Shown piece after piece: positions 56,747 through 64,000 of a DNA stretch of 64,000 nucleotides. A program made the position numbers and the translations under genes. Origin of the DNA: Phaeobacter sp. 22II1-1F12B. Lineage in GTDB: Bacteria > Pseudomonadota > Alphaproteobacteria > Rhodobacterales > Rhodobacteraceae. Positions within the stretch are counted from its first letter, which is position 1, and the number at the start of each line of letters is the position of its first letter. The notes below the pieces were generated by a model. That model was not told where the DNA came from, ran no database searches, and saw only the letters and a program-made list of their open reading frames with translations. The stretch is from positions 1 to 64,000 of the forward strand of contig NZ_AQQP01000016.1 of the NCBI RefSeq assembly GCF_002210165.1. Reading direction: 5' to 3'.

Positions 56747-56773
56747 CGGGAAATGGATTTAGCGCTGTGTTGT

Positions 56774-57400
56774 TCAGGCGGCCTTGCGGCGACGGCGTGC
56801 GATCAGGCCGAAGATGCCGAAACCGGCAGCGGCCAGGGGCAGCGACGCGGGAACCGGCACGTTCGAGACCGGCGGTGCATCGTATTCGACGACGTATTTC
56901 TGCAGGCCACCGTTGTTGGCTCTGTCGCCCCATTTGTCGCCGGTTTCCCACCCGGCAAGGTAGTTCTGGAAGATCCAGCCATTCGGCTGTTCCACGGGCC
57001 AGCCCCAGCCTTCGGCGTACCAGTTGGAATAGGTGAAGGCTTCGCCATTCTGCCAGACCCAGTTGCCTTCGGAATTTCTATCCGTCGCGCCGAGCCATGC
57101 GGTGGTGTAGGTGCCGCCGTGGAAGGGCGAGCTGGCGGTAAAGGCCGCGTTCACCGCGTTCAGGAACAGCTGCTCTGCCGCGCTGGTGACCGTTGCGAGG
57201 TAGCCCGACATGCCGTTCAGCGTCGAGGAGGTCGCCGCTGCATTCGCGCTTGTCCAGGTGATGTTCTGCCCGACGTTCCAAACGACCTCGTACCAGTGGT
57301 CGTTGCCGCCGTCTTCGGCTTTCCATTGCACCGGCGCCGCTGCGGCAGGTGCCGCCAGACCCAGAGCAAGGATCGCCCCAGCGATCATTGATTTCTTCAT
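56774..57400 (-). CDS. C-type-lectin-like VPLPA-CTERM surface protein
   Basis: A 208-residue exported protein. Signal peptide 1-22. A C-type-lectin-like domain at about 28-172, recognised by GYLATVTSAAEQLFL, TTAWLGATDRNSEGNWVWQNGEAF-type segments (AWLGATD, NWVWQNGE) and the Trp-rich WGDRANNGG near the end. The C-terminus (181-208) is a sorting signal: VPVPASLPL, a hydrophobic helix, and RRRRKAA. This is the VPLPA-CTERM class processed by exosortases in Rhodobacteraceae. It is probably an adhesin or exopolysaccharide-associated protein. GGGGA precedes the ATG. Confidence 0.9.
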   Translation of the reverse strand: MKKSMIAGAILALGLAAPAAAAPVQWKAEDGGNDHWYEVVWNVGQNITWTSANAAATSSTLNGMSGYLATVTSAAEQLFLNAVNAAFTASSPFHGGTYTTAWLGATDRNSEGNWVWQNGEAFTYSNWYAEGWGWPVEQPNGWIFQNYLAGWETGDKWGDRANNGGLQKYVVEYDAPPVSNVPVPASLPLAAAGFGIFGLIARRRRKAA

Positions 57401-57457
57401 TGTAGTCCCCTTTCCAGTTCAAAAATCGATACTTGTGAAAATACCGTGGGAACTTAG

Positions 57458-57483
57458 ATGACATAATTTCGCCATAATGTCAT
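57458..57483. promoter_or_regulatory. Inverted repeat ATGACAT-N12-ATGTCAT upstream of the lectin-like gene
   Basis: Seven-base perfect arms at 57458-57464 and 57477-57483 lie 58-83 bases before the start of the VPLPA-CTERM gene on the minus strand. Placement and symmetry suggest a transcription-factor site; no known consensus was matched, and a -24/-12 sigma-54 pair was looked for and not found. Confidence 0.35.
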
Positions 57484-57577
57484 TTTCCGAATGATTTCAA
57501 GCGTTTCGTCAGCGATGAAACTGTGTTTCCAGCGCGGAAACCGATGTGTTCCGCAGGTAGAACAGCGCCACCAGGGC

Positions 57578-58813
57578 TCATCTCTTCGAGGAAGGGTTGT
57601 CCCGGCTGCGGCCCATCAGGCGACCGATCAGGAAGGACGTGCGCGGGGCATAAAGGTAAGGCGTCCGCGTCGTTGCCGAGGGGCGCGCGCGCATACGGGC
57701 GATTCCGAAAATGACCAGTATGACGTGGCCGATGGCGATCATGGTGAACAGGGCGTCGGGCCCGTAGGCTGTGATCAGGCTCGACGCGGCAAAGGGCGCG
57801 GCAATGGCGCCAAGCGCGTAAAAGAACATCAGCGCCGCCGAAAGCTCGACCCGTTCGGAACTGTCGGCAAAGTCATGGGCGTGGGACGAGGCAATGGAAT
57901 AGATCGGAAAGGTGGTCAGCCCAAAAATAAAGGCCGCGCCCATTACGCCGACGGTGCCGAACCCCTGCGCACCCATCGTCAGCGCGGAACTGGCGATGGC
58001 CGCGACCGAGAGCCAGATGAGCACCCAGCGCCGGTCGTATTTGTCCGCGAGCAGGCCCACCGGGAACTGCGCGAGTGCGCCGCCAAGAACGAAAGAGGCA
58101 AGGAACCAGCCGATCTGGCCCGGGTTCAGCCCGACTTCCTGCCCGTAGATCGGGCCGACCATCCGGAACGAGGCGCTGGAGAGCGCGGCGACGATCACCC
58201 CGGCGGCGGCCAAGGGCGAGCGTTCCACCGCCAGCCAGGGCCGCAGGCGCGGGGCCTCGGGCGTTTCGGGCTGACGGGTTGTGGTCAGGGTCAGCGGCAG
58301 GATCGCGGCACAGCAGAGGATCGCGAGGATGTTGTAGGAGACATAGCTGGCCGGGGCGAGCACCCCGATCATCAGCTGCGCCACGAGAGAGCCGCTCATG
58401 TCGACGACACGGTAGGCGCCGGTGGTGCGGCCACGGGTTTCATTGGTGACCTTGTCCTGCATCCAAGCCTCGATCACCGTGTAGCAGCCCGCAACGCAAA
58501 GCCCGGACATGACCCGCATCAGCGTCCATGCATAGGGATCGACGACCAGCATATGCGCCAGCAATCCGATGGCGCCGGTGGCGGTAAAGGCGGCAAAGGC
58601 GCGGGAATGCCCGACGCTGCCCATGAGACGCGGCGCCCACCAGCAACCGATGAAGAATCCAAAGAAATGCGCCGAGCCAAGCAGACCGATCTGGGTGGTG
58701 GTAAAGCCAAGCTCGAGCCCCGAGAGCGCATCGAGCGGGCCGACGCCGCCCGAGGACAGTTGCAGAAGCAAAACAGAGAGGAAAAGGGCGGCGAAGGAAA
58801 TGATCAGGCGCAT
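57578..58813 (-). CDS. MFS transporter (YcaD-like)
   Basis: Inner-membrane major facilitator of 411 residues with 12 hydrophobic segments. Loop 2-3 reads APRLMGSVGHSRAF and the second half has GLLADKYDRRWVL, the typical MFS A-motif G-x-L-a-D-x-x-x-R. The N-terminus is close to the YcaD/UPF0226 group. The substrate is unknown. It lies 135 bases after the ImuA-like gene on the same strand, with no obvious terminator between them. Confidence 0.88.
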   Translation of the reverse strand: MRLIISFAALFLSVLLLQLSSGGVGPLDALSGLELGFTTTQIGLLGSAHFFGFFIGCWWAPRLMGSVGHSRAFAAFTATGAIGLLAHMLVVDPYAWTLMRVMSGLCVAGCYTVIEAWMQDKVTNETRGRTTGAYRVVDMSGSLVAQLMIGVLAPASYVSYNILAILCCAAILPLTLTTTRQPETPEAPRLRPWLAVERSPLAAAGVIVAALSSASFRMVGPIYGQEVGLNPGQIGWFLASFVLGGALAQFPVGLLADKYDRRWVLIWLSVAAIASSALTMGAQGFGTVGVMGAAFIFGLTTFPIYSIASSHAHDFADSSERVELSAALMFFYALGAIAAPFAASSLITAYGPDALFTMIAIGHVILVIFGIARMRARPSATTRTPYLYAPRTSFLIGRLMGRSRDNPSSKR

Positions 58814-58948
58814 GACGTGCTACAAAGAGCCTCTGGGAACCGGGCGGGCTTGCCCCTTTTCGACGGAGGCATGTCGTTCTTGGCCCTTGTGACCGGTTCC
58901 GGCAGAGAGGTCGACCGGAAACCGCCCCGGTCGGCAGATGGGTCTTGG

Positions 58949-59599
58949 CTAGATGTATTTCAGCGGCACGTCCGGCGGGGTATAGGTCAGGACGGGCGCG
59001 CCGGGGGTCACCTCCATCTCGGTGCGGGGCGCGCGCATGATCGCGGTCCATGATTTCACCGGCTCGGTCCGGGCGCGGCGCCGTTCGAGATGCCAGCGCG
59101 GGATTTTCCCGAGATAGGCCGCCGACATGGCCCAGCGGGTTTCCACCCCCGGGGCGCCGCCATTGCCGGGCGTGACCAGCAGGCCAAGCGGCGGGTTGCC
59201 GGTTCTTTCCGCCCCCTGTTCGGCGGCAAGGTGCATCCGGCGCACCGCTGTCAGGTTGGGCGGGGCGGGCAGGTCGGCCACCACCAGCGGCACCACGCCC
59301 GAGCGCAGCGCCTCTTCGATGCACCAGAGCAGATCCTCGGCCCGGCGCGGATCGACAAAGATGAACCGGCCCGGATCGACAAAGGGCCACATGCCGTCGG
59401 GGTTGAGCTTTTCCTTTTGCCAGGCGGGCGAGATCCACATCACCGTCCCCTCCATCCGGCCAGCCAGCCAGACGGCAAAGGTATGGCGGGATTCGCCGCA
59501 GCATTCGTGGACACGTGTCTTGGCCAGCCCGATGTCGCGATGCAGCATCTGGAGCGGGCGGCGCGGGGCCGAGAGGGAATCGAAGAGGTGAGTCGTCAT
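58949..59599 (-). CDS. ImuA-like DNA-repair accessory protein (no imuB/dnaE2 beside it)
   Basis: A 216-residue protein. The segments CIEEALRSGVVPLVVADLP, LTAVRRMHLAAEQG, PLGLLVTPGNGG and VETRWAMSAAY match the core of ImuA, a RecA-like accessory of the ImuB/DnaE2 mutagenesis cassette. Its P-loop is not evident. An SOS box lies 17 bases upstream of the start, which fits. In most relatives imuB and dnaE2 follow; here an MFS gene follows, so the gene is orphaned or belongs to a related family. The identification is a similarity by eye and moderate. Confidence 0.62.
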   Translation of the reverse strand: MTTHLFDSLSAPRRPLQMLHRDIGLAKTRVHECCGESRHTFAVWLAGRMEGTVMWISPAWQKEKLNPDGMWPFVDPGRFIFVDPRRAEDLLWCIEEALRSGVVPLVVADLPAPPNLTAVRRMHLAAEQGAERTGNPPLGLLVTPGNGGAPGVETRWAMSAAYLGKIPRWHLERRRARTEPVKSWTAIMRAPRTEMEVTPGAPVLTYTPPDVPLKYI

Positions 59600-59615
59600 G
59601 GGGAAGATTTTACAT

Positions 59616-59630
59616 GTTCCTGTTTTGTTC
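59616..59630. promoter_or_regulatory. LexA-type SOS box upstream of the ImuA-like gene
   Basis: GTTC at 59616-59619, seven bases, GTTC at 59627-59630, the alphaproteobacterial LexA operator. It lies 17 bases before the ImuA-like start on the minus strand and 80 bases before the aldo/keto reductase on the plus strand, so it could affect either. Confidence 0.65.
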
Positions 59631-59709
59631 TCAAGCCCGACCTGCGCTTTGCGGTTGCCATCGGCATTCGGGCGGTTAGGGTCGGGCGCGACAAAAAAGG
59701 ATCCTCCCG

Positions 59710-60753
59710 ATGAAGATGAACCCGCTTGGCCGCACCGGCCTGACCGTTTCCGAACTGTGTCTTGGCACCATGACCTTCGGCACCCAGACCAGCGAGGCCG
59801 AAGGCCATGCCCAGATCGACCGGGCGCTGGCTGCGGGCATCAATTTCATCGACACAGCCGAGATGTACCCGGTGAACCCGATCCGCGCCGAAACCATCGG
59901 GCGTACCGAAGAGATCATCGGTAACTGGAACGCGGCCAACAAGGGGCGGCGCGATGAATTCGTGCTGGCCACCAAACATTCCGGGGAGGGCTCCCGGGCG
60001 CGGAACGGCGCGCCGATTTCGTCCAAGACGATCCCGGAGACGGTTGAAGGGTCGCTGAAGCGGTTGCAGACCGATGTGATCGATCTCTACCAGTTCCACT
60101 GGCCGAACCGGGGCAGCTACATGTTCCGTCAGAACTGGACCTATGACCCGTCGGGCCAGAACAAGGATGAGACCATCGCGAACATGGAAGATTGCCTCGA
60201 GGCGCTGCAAAAGCAGGTGGACAAGGGCAATATCCGCTTTTTCGGCCTGAGTAACGAGAGCACCTGGGGCACGGCGCAGTTCCTTCGGATATCGGAAGAG
60301 CGTGGCTGGCCTCGCGTGGCGACGATGCAGAACGAATATTCGCTGCTCTGCCGTTTGTACGACACGGATCTGGCCGAGCTGAGCGTGAACGAGGATGTGG
60401 GGCTGATCGCCTTTTCGCCGCTGGCGGCGGGTCTTCTGACCGGGAAATACCTTGACGGGGCGGTACCTGAGGGCTCGCGCAAGTCCATCGTGTCGGATCT
60501 GGGCGGGCGCATGACGCCGCGGGTCCACGGGGCGGTTGCGGCCTATGTGGACATTGCCGAGCGGCACGGGCTTGACCCGGTTCACATGGCACTGGCCTGG
60601 TGTCGGACGCGGCCCTTCATGGCCTCGGCGATCTTTGGTGCGACGACGATGGATCAGCTGGAAGTGGTGCTGGGGTCGGTCGAGGTGACTCTGTCCGACG
60701 AGGTCATGGGTGAGATCGACAAGGCGCACCGGGCCCATCCCATGCCTTACTGA
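59710..60753 (+). CDS. Aldo/keto reductase (Tas-like)
   Basis: NADPH-dependent oxidoreductase, 347 residues, TIM barrel. Catalytic tetrad Asp48, Tyr53 (FIDTAEMYP), Lys89 (LATKH) and His130 (YQFHWP) are present. The YPVNP segment and the length point to the Tas subgroup. The cofactor region near 300 has GATTMDQLEVVLGS. Substrate unknown. GGATCC-AGGA precedes the ATG. Convergent with the carnitine regulator; a dispersed motif lies between. Confidence 0.93.
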   Translation: MKMNPLGRTGLTVSELCLGTMTFGTQTSEAEGHAQIDRALAAGINFIDTAEMYPVNPIRAETIGRTEEIIGNWNAANKGRRDEFVLATKHSGEGSRARNGAPISSKTIPETVEGSLKRLQTDVIDLYQFHWPNRGSYMFRQNWTYDPSGQNKDETIANMEDCLEALQKQVDKGNIRFFGLSNESTWGTAQFLRISEERGWPRVATMQNEYSLLCRLYDTDLAELSVNEDVGLIAFSPLAAGLLTGKYLDGAVPEGSRKSIVSDLGGRMTPRVHGAVAAYVDIAERHGLDPVHMALAWCRTRPFMASAIFGATTMDQLEVVLGSVEVTLSDEVMGEIDKAHRAHPMPY

Positions 60754-60764
60754 GGCGTCTGGCG

Positions 60765-60796
60765 CGGCGGCGGGAGCCTCCGGCGGGGATATTTTA
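60765..60796 (+). repeat. GC-rich intergenic motif (CGGGAGCCTCCGGCGGGG, then ATATTTT)
   Basis: The string after the aldo/keto reductase stop resembles a short motif that I recall as recurring behind genes in Rhodobacteraceae genomes. It can form only a weak hairpin (CTCC/GGGG) followed by ATATTTTAAG. It may act as a terminator or end point of a dispersed repeat. Only one copy is visible in this window. Confidence 0.3.
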
Positions 60797-61789
60797 AGAA
60801 CCCAAAGAAGCAGGGGATTTCGTTGTCTGTCGCAGGCGGCGGGCGGCGCTGCCGTGTGCCTTGTGGAAGGCCCGGGAAAAGCTTGCGGGTGAGGCGAAGC
60901 CGGTGGCCAGTGCGATGGCGGTCAGGGGCATGTCGGTGTCGGTGACGAGGCGGAGGGCCTCGGTCAGGCGCAGGTGCAGGTAATGCGCCTGCGGCGTCGT
61001 GTTGAGCCGGGTGCGGAACTGGGTCTGGAGGGCGCGGGGGCTGGTGCCGGTGTGTTTCGCGATGTCGGTGATGGAAAGGGGCGTGTCGAGGTTGTCTTCC
61101 ATCAGGGCGCTGGCGCGGGCGGTGAGGGCCGAGTGGCGCGGTTTTGGGCCGGTGCGGCGCTGGGCGCGGGCCGGGTCGGCTGTGCTGTCATAGATGAAGA
61201 CTCCGGCGACGCGGGAGGCGAGGGTCTCGCCGCAGCGAGCGCCGATCAGGTGCAGCATCATATCGATGGCCGGGGTGGCGCCGCCGCTGGTCATGCAGGC
61301 GCGGTCGATATGGAACCGGTCACGAAGGACGGTGATGGCGGGGAAGCGGATGGCGAAATCTTCCAAGTCTTCCCAGTGGGTTGTGGCGCGGTAGCCGTCG
61401 AGAAGTCCGGCGCGGGCCATGAGCCAGGGGCCGCCGTCGATACCGGCGAGGGTGGCGCCGCTGGCGGCGATGCGGCGGAGGCTGGCGATCAGGGCCGGGG
61501 TGGCATGGGTTTCGAGATTGAAGCCGGCGATGACCAGCAGCAGGTCGCAGGAATCGAGCCGTGATATCGGGCTGGCCGGGACCTGCAGACCGCTGGTCAG
61601 GGTGGCGGGGCTGTCGGTTGCGGTGACATAGTGCCACTCAAAACTTTTGGTCGGCCCGAGCCGGTTGGCGGCGCGCATCGGGTCGATGGCGGCGGCGAAG
61701 GACAGCGTGTTGCAGTCGCTCAGCACGAGCGCGGCGACGCGCAGGGGAGTTCGGCTTGGCTGAAAGATGTTTTTGGCGGATTTCATCAA
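60794..61789 (-). CDS. cdhR: GATase1-like AraC-family regulator, probable carnitine catabolism activator
   Basis: 331 residues: an N-terminal DJ-1/PfpI-like amidotransferase fold (about 15-200: VAALVLSDCNTLSFAAAIDP, SGGATPAIDMML; the Cys of active relatives is replaced in IDGGPWLM) and a C-terminal AraC DNA-binding domain (about 225-320: LSITDIAKHTGTSPRALQTQF, ALATGFASPASFSRAF). This is the architecture of Pseudomonas CdhR, which activates carnitine genes. It is divergent from the dehydrocarnitine-cleaving gene, 78 bases apart, which supports the assignment. Choline/betaine regulators such as GbdR share the design. Confidence 0.82.
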   Translation of the reverse strand: MMKSAKNIFQPSRTPLRVAALVLSDCNTLSFAAAIDPMRAANRLGPTKSFEWHYVTATDSPATLTSGLQVPASPISRLDSCDLLLVIAGFNLETHATPALIASLRRIAASGATLAGIDGGPWLMARAGLLDGYRATTHWEDLEDFAIRFPAITVLRDRFHIDRACMTSGGATPAIDMMLHLIGARCGETLASRVAGVFIYDSTADPARAQRRTGPKPRHSALTARASALMEDNLDTPLSITDIAKHTGTSPRALQTQFRTRLNTTPQAHYLHLRLTEALRLVTDTDMPLTAIALATGFASPASFSRAFHKAHGSAARRLRQTTKSPASLGS

Positions 61790-61867
61790 ATTGGATTCGT
61801 ATCATGCAAAGTATGGTGCGCCAAGTCGCGGCATGATCCGCGCCAAAGAGACAAGAAGGAAAAAGCG

Positions 61868-62779
61868 ATGCCGCTGGAAATGAACAAAGAGGTTTTCATC
61901 ACCTGTGCCGTGACCGGATCCGGGGGAACCCAGGACCGCAGCCCGCATGTGCCACGCTCGCCTGAAGAGATCGCTAACAGCGCGATCGCGGCGGCCAAGG
62001 CGGGCGCGGCGGTGGTGCATTGCCATGTGCGCGACCCGGAAACCGGCACGCCGAGCCGGAAAGTCGAATATTATCGTGAGGTTACTGACCTGATCCGCGC
62101 CGCTGACGTGGACGTGGTGCTGAACCTGACCGCCGGGATGGGGGGCGATATCGTCTTTGGTTCGCCCGACGCGCCGCTGCCGCTGAACGAGGCCGGGACC
62201 GACATGATCGGGGCCAAGGAACGCATGGCGCATGTGGTCGAATGTCTGCCGGAGATCTGCACGCTCGATTGCGGGACGATGAATTTCGCCGAGGCCGATT
62301 ACGTGATGGTGAACACGCCGGGCATGTTGCAGGCGATGGGCTCGATGATGACGGAGCTGGGTGTGAAGCCCGAGATCGAAGCCTTTGATGCCGGTCATTT
62401 GTGGTATGCAAAACAACTGGCTAAGGACGGTATCCTTGACAGCCCGGCGCTGGTGCAACTGTGTATGGGCGTGCCTTGGGGCGCGCCGGATGACCTCAAT
62501 ACTTTCATGGCGATGGTCAATAACGTGCCGAGCGACTGGACCTTTTCCGGCTTTGGCCTTGGGCGCAACCAGATGGCCTATGTGGCGGCTTCGGTTCTGG
62601 CGGGCGGCCATGTGCGCGTGGGTCTGGAAGACAACCTCTGGCTGGAAAAAGGCGTGCTGGCGGAGAACTGGCAGCTGGTTGACCGGGCGAAGACCATCAT
62701 CGAGAGCATGGGCGCCAAGGTCATCGGGCCTGAAGCCGTGCGTGAGAAACTTGGCCTGACCAAGCGGATGCCCAAGTGA
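61868..62779 (+). CDS. cdhC: BKACE-family 3-dehydrocarnitine-cleaving enzyme
   Basis: DUF849/beta-keto acid cleavage enzyme, 303 residues from ATG 61868 (AGAAGGA in front; the longer frame from 61631 is antisense to the regulator). Expected reaction: 3-dehydrocarnitine plus acetyl-CoA gives betainyl-CoA and acetoacetate. Zn ligands His51 and His53 in VVHCHVRDP, plus the FDAGHLW and GFGLGRNQM motifs. The specificity comes from context: L-carnitine dehydrogenase lies downstream and a CdhR-type regulator is divergent. GTGA-type overlap (62776-62779) with the lipocalin frame, where the ATG at 62815 is preferred. Confidence 0.85.
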   Translation: MPLEMNKEVFITCAVTGSGGTQDRSPHVPRSPEEIANSAIAAAKAGAAVVHCHVRDPETGTPSRKVEYYREVTDLIRAADVDVVLNLTAGMGGDIVFGSPDAPLPLNEAGTDMIGAKERMAHVVECLPEICTLDCGTMNFAEADYVMVNTPGMLQAMGSMMTELGVKPEIEAFDAGHLWYAKQLAKDGILDSPALVQLCMGVPWGAPDDLNTFMAMVNNVPSDWTFSGFGLGRNQMAYVAASVLAGGHVRVGLEDNLWLEKGVLAENWQLVDRAKTIIESMGAKVIGPEAVREKLGLTKRMPK

Positions 62780-62814
62780 TTGCTGACGGGCGGTGGAAAG
62801 GGGCGGTGACAGGC

Positions 62815-63363
62815 ATGCACAAGCCGTGCACAAGCCGTACACCCCCTGTACACCGCCGCAGCGCAGCATTGGCGGGGCTTTTGCTGCTGTTCGCCGGGTG
62901 CGGCGGATTCGGCGAGGCGCCGGGTTATCGCGACCCGGAGGCGCCGATTGCGGCGACGACACGGTTCGAACCGGCAGAGTTTGCCGGAACCTATTATGTC
63001 GTCGCGGCTTTCGTGGCCGAGGGGCAGGCCCCCCATGCGCTGCCGGTTACCTACGCTTGGGACAGTGCGTCCGAGAACTTTGACGTCGGTGGCGGGCCGG
63101 GCGCGCCCGAGGCGCGTTTTGCACCGCTTGAGGTTATCAAACCGGGTCGTCTGCGTCCGGTAGGGCGCAGCGGCGTCGAAGACGAAATCTGGGTGCTCTG
63201 GACGGATGCGGATTACCGCACCGTGGTGATCAGCGACCGGGCGGGTTCTTTCGGGCAGATCCTTGATCGGAACCCCGGTGGATCGCCCGACCGGATCGCG
63301 GCGGCGCGGGATATCCTCGACTGGTACGGGTTCGACCTGAGCAAGCTGGAAATGGCGAAATAG
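62815..63363 (+). CDS. Lipocalin-like lipoprotein inside the carnitine locus
   Basis: 182 residues from ATG 62815. The signal is Arg-Arg-SAALAGLLLLFAG followed by Cys29, a good lipobox (LFAG-C), so it is membrane-anchored and periplasm-facing. The mature part has the lipocalin pattern: a FAGTYYVVAAF first strand, paired strands (EIWVLWTDADYRTVVI) and a C-terminal helix. Blc-like lipocalins bind fatty acids or lysophospholipids. The frame is open to GTG 62776, overlapping the previous stop. The N-terminus contains a tandem ACAAGCCGT repeat in the DNA. Its link to carnitine is unknown; acyl-carnitine binding is a guess. Confidence 0.75.
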   Translation: MHKPCTSRTPPVHRRSAALAGLLLLFAGCGGFGEAPGYRDPEAPIAATTRFEPAEFAGTYYVVAAFVAEGQAPHALPVTYAWDSASENFDVGGGPGAPEARFAPLEVIKPGRLRPVGRSGVEDEIWVLWTDADYRTVVISDRAGSFGQILDRNPGGSPDRIAAARDILDWYGFDLSKLEMAK

Positions 63364-63437
63364 GCCGCGTTTGGGCGGCTGGACGAAAGGGCCGGGCAGA
63401 GGTCGCGCACCCGCCCGATAAAGAAGAGAGACAGGAT

Positions 63438-64000
63438 ATGACAAAGACAGCAGCGATTGTTGGTGGTGGGGTGATCGGCGGCGGATGGGCCGCGAGGTTC
63501 CTGCTGAACGGGTGGAACGTGCAGGTGTTCGACCCCGACCCGGAAGCCGAGCGCAAGATCGGCGAAGTGCTGGCCAATGCGCGGCGCTCACTTCCGGGGC
63601 TTTCGGATGCACCGCTGCCCGAGGAAGGCAAGCTGAGCTTTCACGACGACATGGGCGCGGCGCTGAAGGGTGCCGTCTGGATTCAGGAAAGCGTGCCGGA
63701 AGTGCTGGAGCTCAAGCACAAGATTTTTGCGCAGATCCAGACGCATTGCGACAAGGGCGCCGTGATCGGTTCTTCGACTTCGGGCTTCAAGCCGAGCGAA
63801 CTGCAGCAGGGCTCGGACGCGCCGGGGCAGATCATCGTGACCCATCCTTTCAACCCGGTCTACCTGCTGCCGCTGATCGAAGTGGTGACGACCGAGGCGA
63901 ACGATGCCGCATTCATCGAGGCGGCCAAGTCAGAGCTGACCGGGCTTGGGCTGTACCCGCTGCATGTGAAGAAAGAGATCGACGCGCATATCGCGGACCG
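63438..64000 (+). CDS. lcdH: L-carnitine dehydrogenase (partial, cut by window end)
   Basis: First 187 codons of a 3-hydroxyacyl-CoA dehydrogenase-family enzyme. The NAD loop VGGGVIGGGWAARFL at about 8-22, then FDPDPEAERKIGEVLANA, QESVPEVLELK, IGSSTSGFKPSEL and THPFNPVYLLPLIEVV match L-carnitine dehydrogenases more closely than acyl-CoA dehydrogenases. It oxidises L-carnitine to 3-dehydrocarnitine, the substrate of the BKACE enzyme encoded upstream. AGGA lies before the ATG at 63438. No stop is reached. Confidence 0.9.
   Translation, partial: MTKTAAIVGGGVIGGGWAARFLLNGWNVQVFDPDPEAERKIGEVLANARRSLPGLSDAPLPEEGKLSFHDDMGAALKGAVWIQESVPEVLELKHKIFAQIQTHCDKGAVIGSSTSGFKPSELQQGSDAPGQIIVTHPFNPVYLLPLIEVVTTEANDAAFIEAAKSELTGLGLYPLHVKKEIDAHIAD

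Noticed and set aside
57525-57541. GTTTCC-AGCGC-GGAAAC hairpin after the MFS gene
   Set aside because: Stem of only six bases without a T-run on the relevant strand; left uncalled as terminator.
57491-59053. 520-codon open frame opposite the MFS gene
   Set aside because: Arg/Gly-rich, low-complexity reverse reading of a membrane-protein gene.
61631-61867. Longer start of the dehydrocarnitine-cleaving gene
   Set aside because: The extension is antisense to the divergent regulator and lacks homology; ATG 61868 has AGAAGGA and begins the family sequence.

Overview
The window reads as a chromosomal segment of a high-GC alphaproteobacterium, almost certainly a member of the Rhodobacteraceae (Roseobacter group). 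Evidence for this includes a CheD-STAS-CheY-CheA-CheW-CheR-CheY cluster without CheB, glyQ and glyS separated by a small membrane-anchored protein, a VPLPA-CTERM protein, large RTX proteins of the type I secretion class, SOS boxes of the direct-repeat form GTTC-N7-GTTC, and a carnitine-degradation locus. No phage, IS element, CRISPR array or plasmid function was seen.

Layout. 1-7.3 kb: a one-way chemotaxis operon, visibly AT-richer than the rest, encoding a soluble receptor, CheD, a STAS protein, two CheY, CheA, CheW, CheR and a small last gene that looks like a CheZ/CheT-type phosphatase. 7.8-11.5 kb: truA, divergent from a translationally coupled ycjX-like / acetyltransferase / ycjF-like trio. 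11.6-13 kb: a CHRD-like RTX protein. 13.2-30 kb: housekeeping genes (ileS, glyQ, glyS, folB, folP, glmM) with a pseudo-protease, a PPDK-like protein with a degenerate ATP half, a SleB-type cell-wall hydrolase and tRNA-Gly. 30.2-35.6 kb: a 23-codon membrane peptide, a DUF1697 gene broken by one stop codon, pyruvate carboxylase and an FMN-dependent alpha-hydroxy-acid dehydrogenase. 35.8-43.8 kb: an SOS-box-preceded UvrD/PcrA helicase, a nitrate-sensing-type chemoreceptor, and modE-modA-modB-modC with a perfect ModE-type palindrome. 43.8-53.5 kb: a 2868-residue RTX protein with an N-terminal lipase-like domain and 13 repeat modules, preceded by a secreted protein of unknown function. 53.8-59.6 kb: M20 amidohydrolase, metG, a C-type-lectin-like VPLPA-CTERM protein, an MFS transporter and an ImuA-like gene with an SOS box. 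59.7-64 kb: aldo/keto reductase, then the carnitine locus (GATase1/AraC regulator, dehydrocarnitine-cleaving enzyme, a lipocalin-like lipoprotein, and the start of L-carnitine dehydrogenase, cut by the window end).

How genes work together. The chemotaxis operon supplies a near-complete signalling complex whose receptor ends in a CheR-docking pentapeptide, but the methylesterase must be encoded elsewhere. The mod genes form a regulated molybdate importer beside a chemoreceptor of the nitrate/nitrite-sensing class. The carnitine genes should convert L-carnitine via 3-dehydrocarnitine to betainyl-CoA and acetoacetate. Three promoter regions carry GAAC/GTTC direct repeats with 11-base period, suggesting LexA control of uvrD, the ImuA-like gene and, unexpectedly, the PPDK-like gene.

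The most unusual items are the CheZ/CheT-like last gene of the che operon with a C-terminal tail shared with CheD, the PPDK-like protein with its triple GAAC box, the triad-less SPOR/peptidoglycan-binding/trypsin-like protein, the FolB fusion, and the lipase-RTX giant.
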